This document shows positions 32,182 through 43,093 of a DNA stretch of 64,000 bases, in pieces (position 1 is the stretch's first letter; every line of letters begins with the position of its first letter). The stretch comes from Plantago ovata (taxonomy: Eukaryota > Streptophyta > Magnoliopsida > Lamiales > Plantaginaceae). The position numbers were made by a program, and so were the translations under genes. Location: positions 62,992,899 through 63,056,898 of the forward strand of contig CM051457.1 of the NCBI GenBank assembly GCA_028274465.1, in the 5' to 3' direction. The notes below the pieces were generated by a model, which searched no databases, was not told where the DNA came from, and saw nothing but the letters and a program-made list of their open reading frames with translations.

Positions 32182-33534
32182 TCCCTTGGATCTGTACCAA
32201 AACGGAACTTATTGCCTCTGGAATTGTTGCCAGGTAGAGATACAACGGTTCTCCGTCAACCGGCTTGGATAACAAAGGTGGCGACAACAAGTACTGTTTC
32301 AGTTTCTCGAAAGTCTCTTCACATTCCTTTGTCCATTCAAACTGATTACTCTTCCTCAGGACTTAGAAGAAAGGTAGGTTTTTCTCGGCCGATCTTGAGA
32401 TGAAATTGACTTTCCAACCAACTGTTGCACCTCGTTGAGCGTCTTTGGCTGTGGGAGGTCAAGGATGGCTTTGATTTTTTCCGGGTTTGCTTCAATCCCC
32501 CTTTCAGTTACCATGTAGCCCAAAAACTTTCCTCCCTTGACTCCAAATGTGCACTTAGCTGGATTTAACTTCATGCCATATTTCCTTAAGATGGAGAAAC
32601 ATCTGTCTAAGTGAGCTATGTGTTGGTCCTCCGTCTTGCTTTTTACCAACATGTCATCCACATAAACCTCCATCGTCCTTCCCAGCTCTTCTTTGAACAT
32701 CTTGTTTACCAATCTCTGGTAGGTTGCTCCCGCATTTTTTAGACCGAATGGCATCACGTTGAAGCAGTACACATTGCCATTAGCGAAGAAGGCGGTCTTG
32801 GGTACATCCTCTTTGGCCATCTTGACCTGATAGAAGCCTTGGTACGCGTCCATAAAACTTAAGAGGGCACATCCAGCAGTGGAATCAACTAGCTGGTCTA
32901 TTCGGGGGAGCGGATAGGGGTCCTTCGGGCAATACTTGTTGAGTTTTGTGAAATTGTTGCACATCCTCCATTTGCCCGGTCCCTTCTCCACTAATACTAC
33001 ATTGCAGACCCAATCAGAGTATCTTACTTCCCTAATATGTCCAGCCTTAAGCAACCTTTGCACTTCCGCTTCGATGATGGCATTGTCCTCTGCACTGAAA
33101 TCTCTTCGTTTCTCCCGAATATGAGTAATTGATGGATCAACGTTCAGACGGTGAACAGCGACCCTTGGATCAATTCCTTTGAGATCTTCAGTACTCCATG
33201 CAAAAATATCATTGTTCCTCTTGAGGCACTCAATGAGTTTCATCTCCACCTCCAAGGTCATCTCAGTACCAATCTTGGTGACTTTTTCGGTGCTCCCTTC
33301 TACCACCTGAATCTCCTTCAGAGTTTCTTTTGCTTCTATCTTATTTTCTTCGAAAAATTTCTTCTTTTTGGAAGTAGTAGGGATCGGTGGCATGACTTTG
33401 TAGTCCTCCAGTTCTTTGACTTCCCCTACTAATTGTTCCTTTGCTTTTCTCTGTAAGGCTTTCCTCCTCCTTTGAATGGGGCTTGGCTTTTTGGATTTTC
33501 TTTTCGAGTGACGGACTGAAAAGAAGGTATCCAT
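32180..33534 (-). pseudogene. pol: Reverse transcriptase of the Tat element
   Basis: The open frame at 32356-33534 begins MDTFFSVRHSK, about 210 bp after the primer site, where gag and protease should be. The N-terminal part is a Lys-rich linker, followed by NNDIFAWSTEDLKGIDP, VHRLNVDPS and KRRDFSAEDNAII, the usual lead-in to Tat RT. The RT motifs are GHIREVRYSDWVCNVVLVEK, KWRMCNNFTKLNKYCPKDPY, LSFMDAYQGFYQ, VMPFGLKNAGATYQ, YVDDMLVKS (catalytic Asp pair present) and GKFLGYMV. A frameshift at about 32410 ends the frame at the thumb. The thumb and the start of RNase H, between 32180 and 32410, continue in another frame. Confidence 0.92.
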
Positions 33535-33708
33535 AGGTCGGCCAATCCCATTAGCATCTTATCTCCTGGTATGGGGACTTGAGACAGCCTTGGCTGAGAG
33601 ACTATAGTATGCCCAAGCTTCTTGAATGTTTCCTATCTCTTGTCCGGCTCCTCTTTTTCTTTTACTGATGCTCTCAAAGCCTCTATTCGTGCCTTAAGTT
33701 CAGCTTCT

Positions 33709-33741
33709 TGGTCGTGGGTTCGATTCCCACAGACGGCGCCA
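33709..33741 (-). promoter_or_regulatory. Extended primer-binding region matching a tRNA 3' half
   Basis: The core PBS (TGGCGCCGTCTGTGGGAA on the minus strand) lies two bases inside the LTR. Read on the plus strand, the 33 bases have the layout of a tRNA 3' half: GGTC (variable loop), GTGGG, the seven-base loop TTCGATT, CCCAC (a perfect 5-bp T-arm), AGACGGC (acceptor strand), G and CCA. The complementarity thus runs well past the usual 18 bases. The acceptor sequence suggests a Lys-type tRNA from memory, which needs checking. Confidence 0.8.
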
Positions 33742-33743
33742 AA

Positions 33744-34563
33744 TGTTGATGGGTAAATTATTAAGTCCTTCTAATACGTTCTAAAGCGTTCCTCTTGACT
33801 TTTGCCTCCTTCCATCACAAGTGAAGACCTGAAAGAAGCTTGAGGGGGAGGTTAGTAACGGTTTTCCGGTTTGTCAAGTGATCAAACCGGATAATCGACT
33901 TTACGGTTAGAGGGTTGAAAGCCGCTCTAGTGTATATAGTATAAAGTTGGGTAGATTATGATTACCTTTTGAGCTGAATGATGTCCACTATTTATAGTGT
34001 TTCCCAAATAGTGATAGGACTCCTGGGATTACGCCAAGTGTACGGCTGTGATTGAATTTGAGGGTTAAAAGCCCATTAGCTGGCTTAATGGGCCTGGCCC
34101 ATGTACCAAATTAGGGTTTCTCCAGGGCCAAATAGGTAATTTCACACTCTTAGGGACGTTCCATGATTTTGTCTTGTTCTGGCGTCCGACAACATGCCCG
34201 ATACAGGGACCGGGGTCCGAGATGATACCCGACACACCGTCCGAGGTTTTGCGATTGTACATACTACAGCTGAGCCGCGTAGCATTTTCACGAGGGCCGA
34301 CTTGATAGTGTCTCGCGTAACGTGTCCGATACCAAGCTATGTGACGGACATACCATGCTTGAGGTACCGGACCCTGAACTTTCATCCGTGTTCCTCGTCG
34401 GACACCCTTCTCGCGCTTATGTCGGACATTGATTCCGAGTAATACCAATTCTGGAAATAACCTCCGTTGGACTAGGGCTTATATGTCGGACATGTGTGCC
34501 CTAGACGTCGAGGTAAGTCGTTCTTAGTTCGTACCGCGAACCGGACATAATCTATCATTAACA
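33744..34563 (-). repeat. 5' LTR of the Tat element
   Basis: 820 bp; TGTTAATG...CATCAACA on the minus strand. An open frame of 127 codons crosses it, but this is repeated in the other LTR and has no domain. Confidence 0.95.
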
Positions 34564-34568
34564 ATTAC

Positions 34569-35249
34569 ATAACTACTACTGCTACTAATATATACTCTGC
34601 TGCAAACAGAATCCTTAATGGACATGAGGTTTTTTGGTATTACAAATGATGATTAACAAAGATACAGTTTAATTAATTGATCAATCTGTCCTACTCAAGG
34701 TCATGGCCGAGTCGCTTCTGATCACCTAAAAAAAATATTAGTAAAGCTTTAAATCTTTCTAGGCCGCAGAGCTTAAATAAGTTTTAAAGCTATTAATTAA
34801 AATGTCACCCTTACTCAATTAACTATAATCAGGTTCCATAACTCAGCTAATTACTATGATAGCCAGAATCCAGATGTGCAAATTAAGAAAATAGGACTAA
34901 AATTAAAATGATCATCAAAAGCGTGGATCATGATAAACCAGTAGTATTAATCATATTTGAGTTCGTAAACATATTGGTACATACGCAAAAGAAATATTGA
35001 AGAACTAGGAAAAGTAAATCATACCCTGAGATATCAAAGCTTAATTAATCTTGAAATTTCACTCGGTTGAGTGATACCTCACATCACGAAAAATCCTTAA
35101 GAATAGTTTGGTTTGTGAGATGAGGTTTGGTAATCTCTGGTAATTATGTAAACATGGAAACGTGGAGTAATATTAGCTAATGAGGATGACAGTGCTTGTT
35201 AATTTATTTACACCTGTTATTAGCTTGTAAACTAGGCCTATATTAGACG
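34569..35249 (-). repeat. Chromovirus 3' LTR, segment 3
   Basis: This is LTR sequence after the Tat duplication (34564-34568) up to the inverted-repeat unit. It is AT-rich and has no coding content. The boundary with the next unit is approximate. Confidence 0.6.
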
Positions 35250-35614
35250 AGTAAGTCTCATGAGAGACCACCCTTAGAAAGAGACCATAGAGACCAATTT
35301 ATATTAATTACAAAACAACACCAAAACAACTACTAGCTTCTAAAACACTCCACAACCCATCCAAAATCACATGGGATCATCACCATCACCTGGTCATCAT
35401 CATCAATCGACCGATTTGACATAGATCAAGGTTTTTTTTTAGTTATTTGAATTGATGTTTGTTGGTGATACAAGTTTGTTGGTGATAGATTTATGTTGAT
35501 TCCACGTTGTTGTTATTTGCATCTAGATTTATGTAGATATGTGTTTGAATCGAAATTTGTTGGTGATAGATGTTAGCTTTTGCATCTAGATGTAGATTTA
35601 TGTTCATCTCATGA

Positions 35615-35832
35615 ATTTTTTACGTTCAACGATATTTGCCATGTTTTGTACAATATTACCCATGTTCTAGCCAATATTGTCCATGTTCTAACCAATATGC
35701 TCACTGTTTCTGATGCTTTGTTTTTTTTAAACTTGTTTTGTGAGAAATTAACCTATGCGATATGCACTATGTTCTCAACAATATAACCCATGTTATCAAC
35801 AATATTGTCCATGTTCTGACCAGTATGCTCTG
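35615..35832. repeat. Inverted arm, left
   Basis: This aligns in reverse orientation with 36935-37131 over about 200 bp. Shared blocks include TTCTAGCCAATATTGTCCAT and TATAACCCATGTTATCAACA. Similarity is about 80% by eye. Confidence 0.8.
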
Positions 35833-35879
35833 TTTGACAATTTTAAAAAGTAATCTATTATATATTTATGATTTTGTTT

Positions 35880-36290
35880 GAGAACATGGGAGATATTCTC
35901 AGAAACATGGGTTCTATTTGGAGAAACACATAACATGGCACTTGTATATAAAAACAAGTTCATGAAAGATATTATGAGAAACATGGCTAGTATTCCGATG
36001 AAACATGGGAGATATTATCAGAAACATAGGAGATATTCTCAGAAACATGGGTTCTTTTGGAGAAACACAGATATGACACTTATATATAAAAACAAGTTCA
36101 TGGAAGATATTACGAGAAACATGGGTAGTATTCCCATGAACATGTGAGATATTCACTGAAACATGGAAGATATTCTCATAAACATGGGTTCTTTTGGAGA
36201 AACACAAATATGACACATATATATAAAAATAAGTTCATGGAAGATATTATGACAAACATGGATTATATTCAGAAACATGGGTAATATTTA
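35880..36290. repeat. Tandem repeat of about 139 bp, three copies
   Basis: The string GTTCTTTTGGAGAAACACA (or GTTCTATTTGG...) occurs at 35911, 36051 and 36189. The copies share the same order of blocks (ATATATAAAAACAAGTTCAT, GAGAAACATGG). Inside each copy the shorter word GAAACATGGGAGATATT recurs. Diverged words continue to about 36850. Confidence 0.85.
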
Positions 36291-36934
36291 AACTGATATG
36301 GAACATGAACATTATCAATAAATTGTAAGTACATGTGATATATTGTGAGAAACATGGATAATATTTACATAAACATGTGAGATATTCTCAACAACATGGG
36401 TACTATATTTCAAACATAAAAAAAATACTTGTACATAAATCCAAGTACATTGGACATACTAATATTAGGACTGCAATAATAACTATCTAACTTCTAATGA
36501 CAAGGATACTATATTTTCTTAAATAGATACAATCATTTGTATCAACATGAATCAAATTGGATTTTTGCTTGCTTCCGGCATTAATCCTCTTTTTCTTCTG
36601 TTGCACATCATCTACAAAAACAAAAACACAAACATAGACAATATTGTAAGGAACATAGGTAATAATAATCTTAAAAATATGGACCATAATCAGAATAAAT
36701 ATCAACATATAGACTAAAAATCAAGATAAGAACATGGGACATATCAAACAAAATGATATGACATAATATAAGAAACATGGGTAATAATGTTCAGAACATG
36801 GGACATATGCTTATAAACGTGGGTAATAATTGGTAGATTATGTAAAATTGCGTCCAATATAGAAACATCAAAACGACAAAAAAAACAAGGATAACAACAC
36901 CACGAAAACCAAAGGGGGAAACAACAAAGGTAGT

Positions 36935-37131
36935 ATTGTTTAGAACATGGACAATATTGTTGATAACATGGGTTATATTGCTGAGAACATAGTGTATATC
37001 CCAGAGGTCAAATTTTCATTAAAACAATTAGAAAAATAGAGCATTAAAAACACTGAGCATATCGGTCAGAACATGGACAATATTGGCTAGAAGATGGGCA
37101 ATATTGACTATAACATGGAAAATATCGCACG
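36935..37131. repeat. Inverted arm, right
   Basis: The reverse partner of 35615-35832. The two arms enclose about 1.1 kb. Confidence 0.8.
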
Positions 37132-37915
37132 TACTAAAACATCTTACTACCACTACTACTATTACTACTGCTACTATGTGCACAAGCTACTCCATTACCC
37201 AAAGCAACAAAAAAGAAAACACCTTGTTCGTGCATACCTATTTTCCAGCCACCAAACATGGATCAAGTCATTCTGTAGAGATCATTGTTCGTTTCTAAAC
37301 CGAGAAGAAATATTGAATCAATGTTGTACCATAAATTCAATATCAAACGAGATAGGAAAGATTGAATACCTTCAATTGTCCACGGATGCAACATCTCCAA
37401 TTGTCCATGGATGAAGAAATTGATGGAGTCATCATCACCACCACTCCCCTGCTGCTACACCAACTGTTGTTGCTCTCCCCACCTCCACCACCATCACCAC
37501 CACCCTCCACCGCCGCAACCATCACCAGACCGCCCAGAAATTGAACAACCACAAACCCTAGAAATTGTTTGGATATAGATTTTGGTCAATTGTTGATCAA
37601 ATATAGAGAAACTTGGGGTTCAGATTCTTCACTGTTTGAGCGGGGTTATCGGAGCAGGAGCATACCTTCTTCTGATACTGAGCGGCGCTACTGCACGAAG
37701 AAGGTGGAGAGAGATTGAAAAAAGAGAAAGAAGGAAGAAAGAGATAAAGCAGGAGATTTTTCTTTAAACCCGAACGTAACAATCTTGGTCAAGTTGGGTC
37801 AAAATAGATCCGCGAGATTTGGATTCAAATCGTAAATTGCACATTAGTCCGGTATATCTATAAGTTAAAAAGAAACGGTCTCTATGATACTTTGCGATAT
37901 TAGACCCCTACTCTA

Positions 37916-38164
37916 ATATCTTTAACTCAACTAATGAAAATAATTAATAGTACTAGTATGTACGTACGTAAAAATTGTTTGGCCAAGGTCTAAAATAGCT
38001 ACAAGGTTCACACTAGCTTAATTTACTAATTTCAATGCTAAGTTGCTAACACTCCACATTCGAAACAAGCTAAAATATCGATAATCTAATATTGTAACAT
38101 AATTTCTATAAAATTATAATTATTATGAATGAATTTAACTGCTAATTTAAACTCGGACGTCACA
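37916..38164 (-). repeat. Chromovirus 3' LTR, segment 4 (LTR start)
   Basis: On the minus strand the LTR starts TGTGACGTCCG at 38164, two bases after the polypurine tract. The four segments add up to roughly 2.6 kb, long but within the range of Tekay/Del LTRs. Confidence 0.7.
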
Positions 38165-38166
38165 AT

Positions 38167-38178
38167 CTTCCCCCCTTA
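38167..38178 (-). promoter_or_regulatory. Polypurine tract of the chromovirus
   Basis: On the minus strand AAGGGGGGAAG lies directly before the LTR start. It would prime plus-strand DNA synthesis. Confidence 0.8.
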
Positions 38179-38183
38179 AAGGT

Positions 38184-38831
38184 ATTTGGTCCCCAAATTC
38201 TTACCTTGTTCGTTGAAGAGTTGCGGGTAGTTTCGGCGCACCACATCTTCTTTTTCCAGGTTGCCTCCTCAACATCGTGGTTTCTCCACAAAACTTTCAC
38301 AAGAGAAATTTTTCTATTGCGCAACTCTTTCTGTTTCGTATCCAAGATCCGAATAGGTTTCTCTTCGTACGTCAAATTCTCCTCAAGCTGCAAGTCCTCA
38401 TGACTAACTACATGAGAAGCGTCAGGGTAGTATCTTCTCAACTGAGAGACGTGAAACACATTGTGAATTCTGGTGAGTTTTGCTGGCAAGTTGAGTCGGT
38501 ATGCGACAGATCCAACATGATCGATAATCTCAAAAGGCCCGACGTACCTAGGATTTAATTTTCCTCCTTTGCCAATTCTCTTGAATCCTTTTCTCGGTGA
38601 TACCTTTAAGAATACAAAATCTCCAACCGAAAATTCCAAATCCTTTCGGCGCCGATCCGCGTAACTTTTATGACGATCCTGTGCCGCCTTGATTCTTTGT
38701 TTGATCACTTGAACTTTGTCAATGGCTTCTTGAATAATTTCTGGTTTCAGCGTTCGATCATTTCCATTTGAAGTTCTTCTCCACTCATCGAGATCCCAAT
38801 TAAGTGGTGATCTGCACTTCCTTCCGTACAA
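38184..38831 (-). pseudogene. pol: Integrase C-terminus and chromodomain of the chromovirus
   Basis: The frame begins MYGRKCRSPLNWDL, the region after the integrase core. It continues with RRKDLEFSVGDFVFLKVSP and NPRYVGPFEIIDHVGSVAYR (the C-terminal domain) and NVFHVSQLRRY. It then reads KPIRILDTKQKELRNRKIS and VKVLWRNHDVEEATWKKK, a chromodomain. The chromodomain is expected to target integration to heterochromatin. The catalytic core is missing: the frame abuts RT-thumb sequence at about 38832, which marks an internal deletion. Confidence 0.92.
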
Positions 38832-39925
38832 GGCTTCTCACCTCATTAGCATTTTCTAGACGTCGCCAATTTACTATAGATTCTATCTTCGAAGGATCGA
38901 CCTCTATTCCTTTTCCAAACACTACTTGACCTAGAAATGTTACTCCTTCCAACCAAACTCACATTTGTTGAATTTATCATACAACTTGTGATCCTTAAGA
39001 GTCTGTAATACTGCCGCAAGGTGATGAACATGATCCTCTTTGGATTTTGAGAATACCAGAATGTCATCAATAAAAATGACAACAAACTGATCCAAGTAAG
39101 GTCGAAATATAAGGTGCATCATATCCATAAATGCCGCGGGGGCATTCGTTAATCCTAATGGCATCACTACAAACTCAAAGTGACCATACCTTGAGTTGAA
39201 TGCGGTCTTGGGAATATCTTCTTCTCGGACCTTCAACTGATAATATACCTGTCTCAAGTCTAACTTCGAGTACACACATGAACCTTGGAGTAGATCAAAT
39301 AACTCATCAATGTGTGGTAAGGGATACTTATTTTTTACCGTCAAGTTGTTCAACCCTCGATAATCAATACACATCCTTAACGACCCATCTTTCTTTTTTA
39401 CAAACAACACCGGAGCTCCCCACGGTGAAGTGCTAGGTCGAATGAAACCTTTTTCCACTAACTCCTGTAATATTATCTTTATCTCTTTTAGTTCTGCTGG
39501 CGCCATCCTATATGGTGTTCGAGATATAGATGCAGCTTCAGGCACTATTTCGATAACGAATTCGATCTCCCTATCTGGTGGTAAGGAACATAGTTCTTCA
39601 GGAAAATCATTAAGCACTTCCGTCTCTTCCATCTTTGTTTTATCCTTAGGTTGGTTTATGACATAAGCCAAATATACTTGACAACCATCCTTAAGAAATC
39701 TCTTCCCTTCCAATGTTGAAATCATAATTGGATCATCTAAAATTTTCATCTTCTCGGTATTCCCTTTCCCCAACTCTACTTTCTTTGTGTGACAATCCAA
39801 CTTAGCATGATGTGAATATAACCGGTACATTCCTAGAATTATATCATACTTTCTAATGGAAAGTTCTATTAAGTTAGCTTGATATATCACGTCGTCTATC
39901 TTAACACGACAATCAATATGCATGA
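38832..39925 (-). pseudogene. pol: Protease end and reverse transcriptase of the chromovirus
   Basis: The frame starts inside the protease C-terminus ([18 protein letters not shown]). The RT motifs are [87 protein letters not shown] and [15 protein letters not shown] (catalytic Asp pair). A frame change at about 38940 leads into the thumb (FLGQVVFGKGIEVDP), and this runs into the integrase C-terminus after a deletion of the RNase H and integrase core. The upstream end is cut at 39926 by A2. Confidence 0.92.
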
Positions 39926-41213
39926 TGGTGAACGTATTTTTGACACATTCATCTTGTCATTTTTGCCTTCTTTTGCTATCTTTAAGCTTAGTTTTGTTGG
40001 TAGTTTTGTAGAATAGTGTCACGTTTTGTTTCTTTTGCGTTTCTCAGGTGTTTAGGTACAAAATGGTCGAATCGAGCTTAAACGCAGCATTTTGGATGCA
40101 TTTGGATCACGTTTGAGCACCTTGACTTCCATGGACGTGCCCGTGAGCACCCGAGCCCTTAATAAGTGACTGAAGATGTATTCCCGTGGACTTTGGAGGC
40201 TTTCCCAAGGCTCAAGACTTAAGAAATAGTTGTAGTAGCTCATCGGACTGCCGGGGATTCGCCCCAAAATGTAGGGGATTCGCCTGCAGGGAGTTTCACA
40301 AAACAGCAACTCCTAGAAATCAGCTCCCAGGGGGGTGAACATCTGCGTTTTGGGAGATTTCTCTATCCCTAACTCTCAGATTTGATCATCTGAACCATTG
40401 TAATTCAATAGAGATTGTGGATTTGGCACCTAGAATACATTTTATTTTGATCTACGGAAAGGATTTAGCGATTCTACTCAAGAGTGACAGCTTGTGGTAA
40501 GATTGTATCAAATCCTTTGTACTTTGATTATTATGTTTTCTATAGATTTTTCAGATGAAATGTGTTTGTTTATTATGAGTAGCTCAATCTCTTGTGTTGG
40601 TGGTGCAATGTGGGTGCAAACATGATATGAAATTCACTATGTTTGTATGAGGTTTTGATTCGATCTTGCTGCATATTATCTTACATTTGTCATAGTTGCC
40701 AATTACATATCTTCGAATATGAGTAAGTGACAAAATCTTGTTCAATTAAGGCTTTGGTAAAGGATTTGAGTATGCAAGCATGCTAGATAAATAGTGGAGT
40801 GACACCACTTCTAAAGTATCGATAGGAACCTTTTAAGAAGTGTGTCTTAAACTTGCCTAGACGGTTTGCTTTGTAGAACTTGTTGAAGGCTTTATGCACT
40901 GAACTTACAAGCATATGTGTGTTTCATTACATATTTGACCCCGTGTTACCACCAACCCTTTCATCTATTGATACAAAACTCGTTCAAGTTGCTTCTAGTC
41001 TTGTTTGTGTTAAAGTTTACAAACTTGGTTTCCAAAAACTCTTTTCAAACTGATTCGTTGATCGAACAACTAGCAAAGAAACCAAAGAAAGCCACGTTAG
41101 ATCCCGAGAGAACGACACTCGGGGACAACTTACCATTCCACTAGTCTCTGTGTTGTGTTGAGTGTTCTTTGACTTTTTATAAAACAAATTTAATTTTGAT
41201 TCTAACGACCTCA
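39926..41213 (+). repeat. 5' LTR of A2
   Basis: It starts TGGTGAACGTATTTTTGACA (TGATGAACG in the 3' copy) and ends ACCTCA before the primer site; 1288 bp. It carries GGGGATTCGCC modules at about 40255-40290. Confidence 0.88.
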
Positions 41214-41218
41214 AAATT

Positions 41219-41236
41219 TGGCGCCACTGCCGGGGA
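41219..41236 (+). promoter_or_regulatory. Primer-binding site, tRNA-Asp type (A2)
   Basis: TGGCGCCACTGCCGGGGA, one mismatch to the tRNA-Asp complement, at the same distance from the LTR as in A1 and A3. Confidence 0.85.
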
Positions 41237-41465
41237 CTTAACTCCTTTGGTTGTTGTTTTGTTTTGGTTTTTCGGCCAACGTCACTTTCTTACCTCATTT
41301 CTTTCCCCCTATCTTTTTCAGCAAACTTCACTTCTCTTTGTCCTTTCTAACCTGCTCTTGGTTACCTTGTGTGCTTGTGCTCTTGTGTTCTGGTTTGCAC
41401 TAACAGGCACTAATAAGTTGTTGTAGTTCTGGTGTTGTGATTGTTTCGCAGCTCAGGTTGGTGTA

Positions 41466-42312
41466 ATGGCATCTATGAAATCTTATATGGTGCCCAGCAA
41501 CACCCTTAGGGAACCTGCCATTTTTCTTGAGCCAGAAACTCAGAATTTCAAAACAAGAAAGGTAGATGTGGCTCGTCTACCTACGTTCTGGGTAGAAGAA
41601 AATGAGGATGCATTGGTGTTTTTAGGGCATTTGAGAAAGTGGTGTTTGAAATTCCAAGTCAGGGATTAGAAGATAGAAAACTCCGAAAGAAGTTGTTTTC
41701 GTTTGCTCTTGGTGGAAAATCTCGATCATGGTTGAATGGGTTGAAGCCAGGATCTCTTCGTAGTTGGGAAGATGTGGGTGAAGCGTTCTTTGATAAGTAT
41801 TTTCCCTATTCAAAGACAGCAAAACTGAGAAGGGATATCTTTTTATTCAAACAACATCCAAGTGAATATTTCTATGAAACGAGGGAGACATTTAAGAGCC
41901 TACTAGACCAATGCCCACACCATCGGTTTGACATTGTTACCTTGCACCAGTGTTTTATGATGGACTAGAGGAGTCTTCTCATATGTTGGTGGACAATGCA
42001 TGTGGAGGATGGATGGGAGAGTGCACCGAGCTAAGTGTTGTGTTTGACAGATTGGAGAGGAGTTCCCAGCATAAGACTAAGCGCACTAGATGGAGTGGTG
42101 ATTTGGAACCAAGCTATACTATGAAAGAATCTGATTCTCGGTGCTTCAAAGAGGGACAAATTCCAAGTGAATTTGTTGAGATTATGAGTGAGTTTGTGGG
42201 TAAACATCAAGGGCTCTTGGAGTGTGTTGCGAATATGCAAGGGAAACCTGATTGTCGGATGGAAACATTGGAAACTTCTTTAAAGAAAATAGAGGGAACA
42301 ATCGATAACTGA
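41466..42312 (+). pseudogene. gag: gag of A2, two frameshifts
   Basis: The start MASMKSYMVPSN at 41466 follows the leader. Frame 1 reaches FLGHLRKWCLKFQ. After a shift near 41640 the second frame carries the gag core LRKKLFSFALGGKSRSWLNG, SLRSWEDVGEAFFDKYFP, SKTAKLRRDIFLFKQ and SLLDQCPHHRFDI. After another shift near 41950 the third frame reads FYDGLEESSHMLVDNACGG and ends after an acidic coiled segment. The order is that of Athila gag. No zinc knuckle is obvious. Confidence 0.88.
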
Positions 42313-42328
42313 AAATGTTGAGAGAGCC

Positions 42329-43093
42329 ATGAACAATATTGTTGTAACCGACATTCCCGTTGACATCACTATAACAAATGATGGAGCACGTGTTGAGGTG
42401 CAAAAATCTGGTGGTATGAATCTCTTGGGAGATTCTTGTGTTGTTTGCGAAGATCATAAGTCTTCCTTGGTGGAGGAAGAAGTTGCACGAATTGATGATG
42501 AAGTTGTGAAAGCCTTACAAAACTCATCGTTCGAGGATGAGAAGGTGGGAGAGCCCACAATAAATAGCTTTGATGTAGAGATCGGTTTAGGGAAGAAGAA
42601 CGGCGTTTTGGCCACATTAGACACGGGAGCCGGTGTCAATGTTTTACCCATGAATGTATATGAGGAGTGTGGTCTGACTGGTTTGAAGGCGATGATGTCT
42701 ATGCTCCAGTTGGCTGATGGATCTATGATTAGGCCTCTAGGCATGGTGGACAACTTGGTTGTGAGAATCGCATGAGTCGAGGTGAAGACGAGTTTCATTG
42801 TTATGCCGGATTCACAAGCAAAACTGAAGGATGTAGTCTTGTTGGGAAGAGCCTTTATCAATAAGGTGCACATGGTGATTGACATGTACCGTCGTACATG
42901 TAGTTTTGAGGTAAATGGCAAGAAACATACGTTGCGGGCTGCCATTAATTCATGTGTTGATAATACTTGTGCCAACAATGTTGTAGGATACTTTAGTCCT
43001 CTATTTGTTCGTTCAAATGTGCAGCGATTTCACCGATTGAAACGGATGTTGATGGGCATGTCTAGTACCCAAATTGAATTCAACCCCAATTGA
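42329..43093 (+). pseudogene. pro: Aspartic protease of A2, one stop
   Basis: The protease core is ATLDTGAGVNVLPMNVYEECG (about 42610-42670) followed by QLADGSMIRPLGMVDNLVV. An in-frame TGA at 42773-42775 interrupts it. The same frame then continues with TSFIVMPDSQAKLKDVVLLG and YRRTCSFEVNGKKHTLRAAI, the C-terminal lobe. The catalytic DTG is intact. The order and wording match the A3 protease. Confidence 0.88.

Larger units (their letters stand above)
23882..34563 (-). mobile_element. Tat-lineage Ty3/gypsy element, recent, no gag, antisense gene
   Basis: The element is 10.7 kb and lies on the minus strand. Its LTRs at 33744-34563 and 23882-24702 differ by one substitution and one base of length by eye. 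ATTAC flanks both ends (23877-23881, 34564-34568). In element order: primer site, RT, RNase H, a second RNase H, integrase, a tandem-repeat zone, then an antisense three-exon gene and the polypurine tract. The second RNase H domain and an extra antisense frame are hallmarks of the Tat lineage (established family knowledge). Gag and protease are absent and pol is frameshifted. Confidence 0.95.
35250..37915. mobile_element. Inverted-repeat unit filled with ACATGG repeats
   Basis: A non-coding unit within the chromovirus LTR. Possible outer termini share ATATTAGA and an inverted pair ACCATAGAGACC (35284-35295) / GGTCTCTATGAT (37877-37888). The outer ends are only weakly alike and I find no clear duplication, so the borders are tentative. 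Inside are two long inverted arms and a central tandem-repeat zone, described separately. Composition fits a foldback or MULE-like non-autonomous element. No transposase is present. Confidence 0.5.
16314..39925 (-). mobile_element. Chromovirus (Tekay/Del-like) Ty3/gypsy element, base layer of the nest
   Basis: On the minus strand the element runs from a broken pol (39925 down to 38180), through a polypurine tract (about 38167-38178), into a 3' LTR. The LTR begins at 38164 (TGTGACGTCCG on the minus strand) and ends at 16314 (CATTACA on the minus strand). The LTR is split by three insertions. The pol carries a chromodomain after integrase, which identifies a chromovirus. The 5' half (gag, protease start and 5' LTR) lies beyond the A2 insertion at 39926 and is not in view. 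Confidence 0.75.

Noticed and set aside
33709..33741. A tRNA gene
   Set aside because: Only the 3' half is present, CCA is encoded, and it abuts an LTR. It is the primer-binding region.
37343..37552. Gly/Val-rich and Pro-rich open frames near the right end of the inverted-repeat unit
   Set aside because: They come from a CCA/TGG trinucleotide-rich stretch and show no domain.
16314..38164. Several separate solo LTRs instead of one interrupted chromovirus LTR
   Set aside because: The four segments are joined by matching target duplications at two of three breaks, and the outer ends (TG and CA beside a polypurine tract) fit one LTR. The third break, around the inverted-repeat unit, is less certain.
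42454..42978. A 174-codon minus-strand frame
   Set aside because: It is the shadow of the A2 protease, which has clear catalytic motifs on the plus strand.
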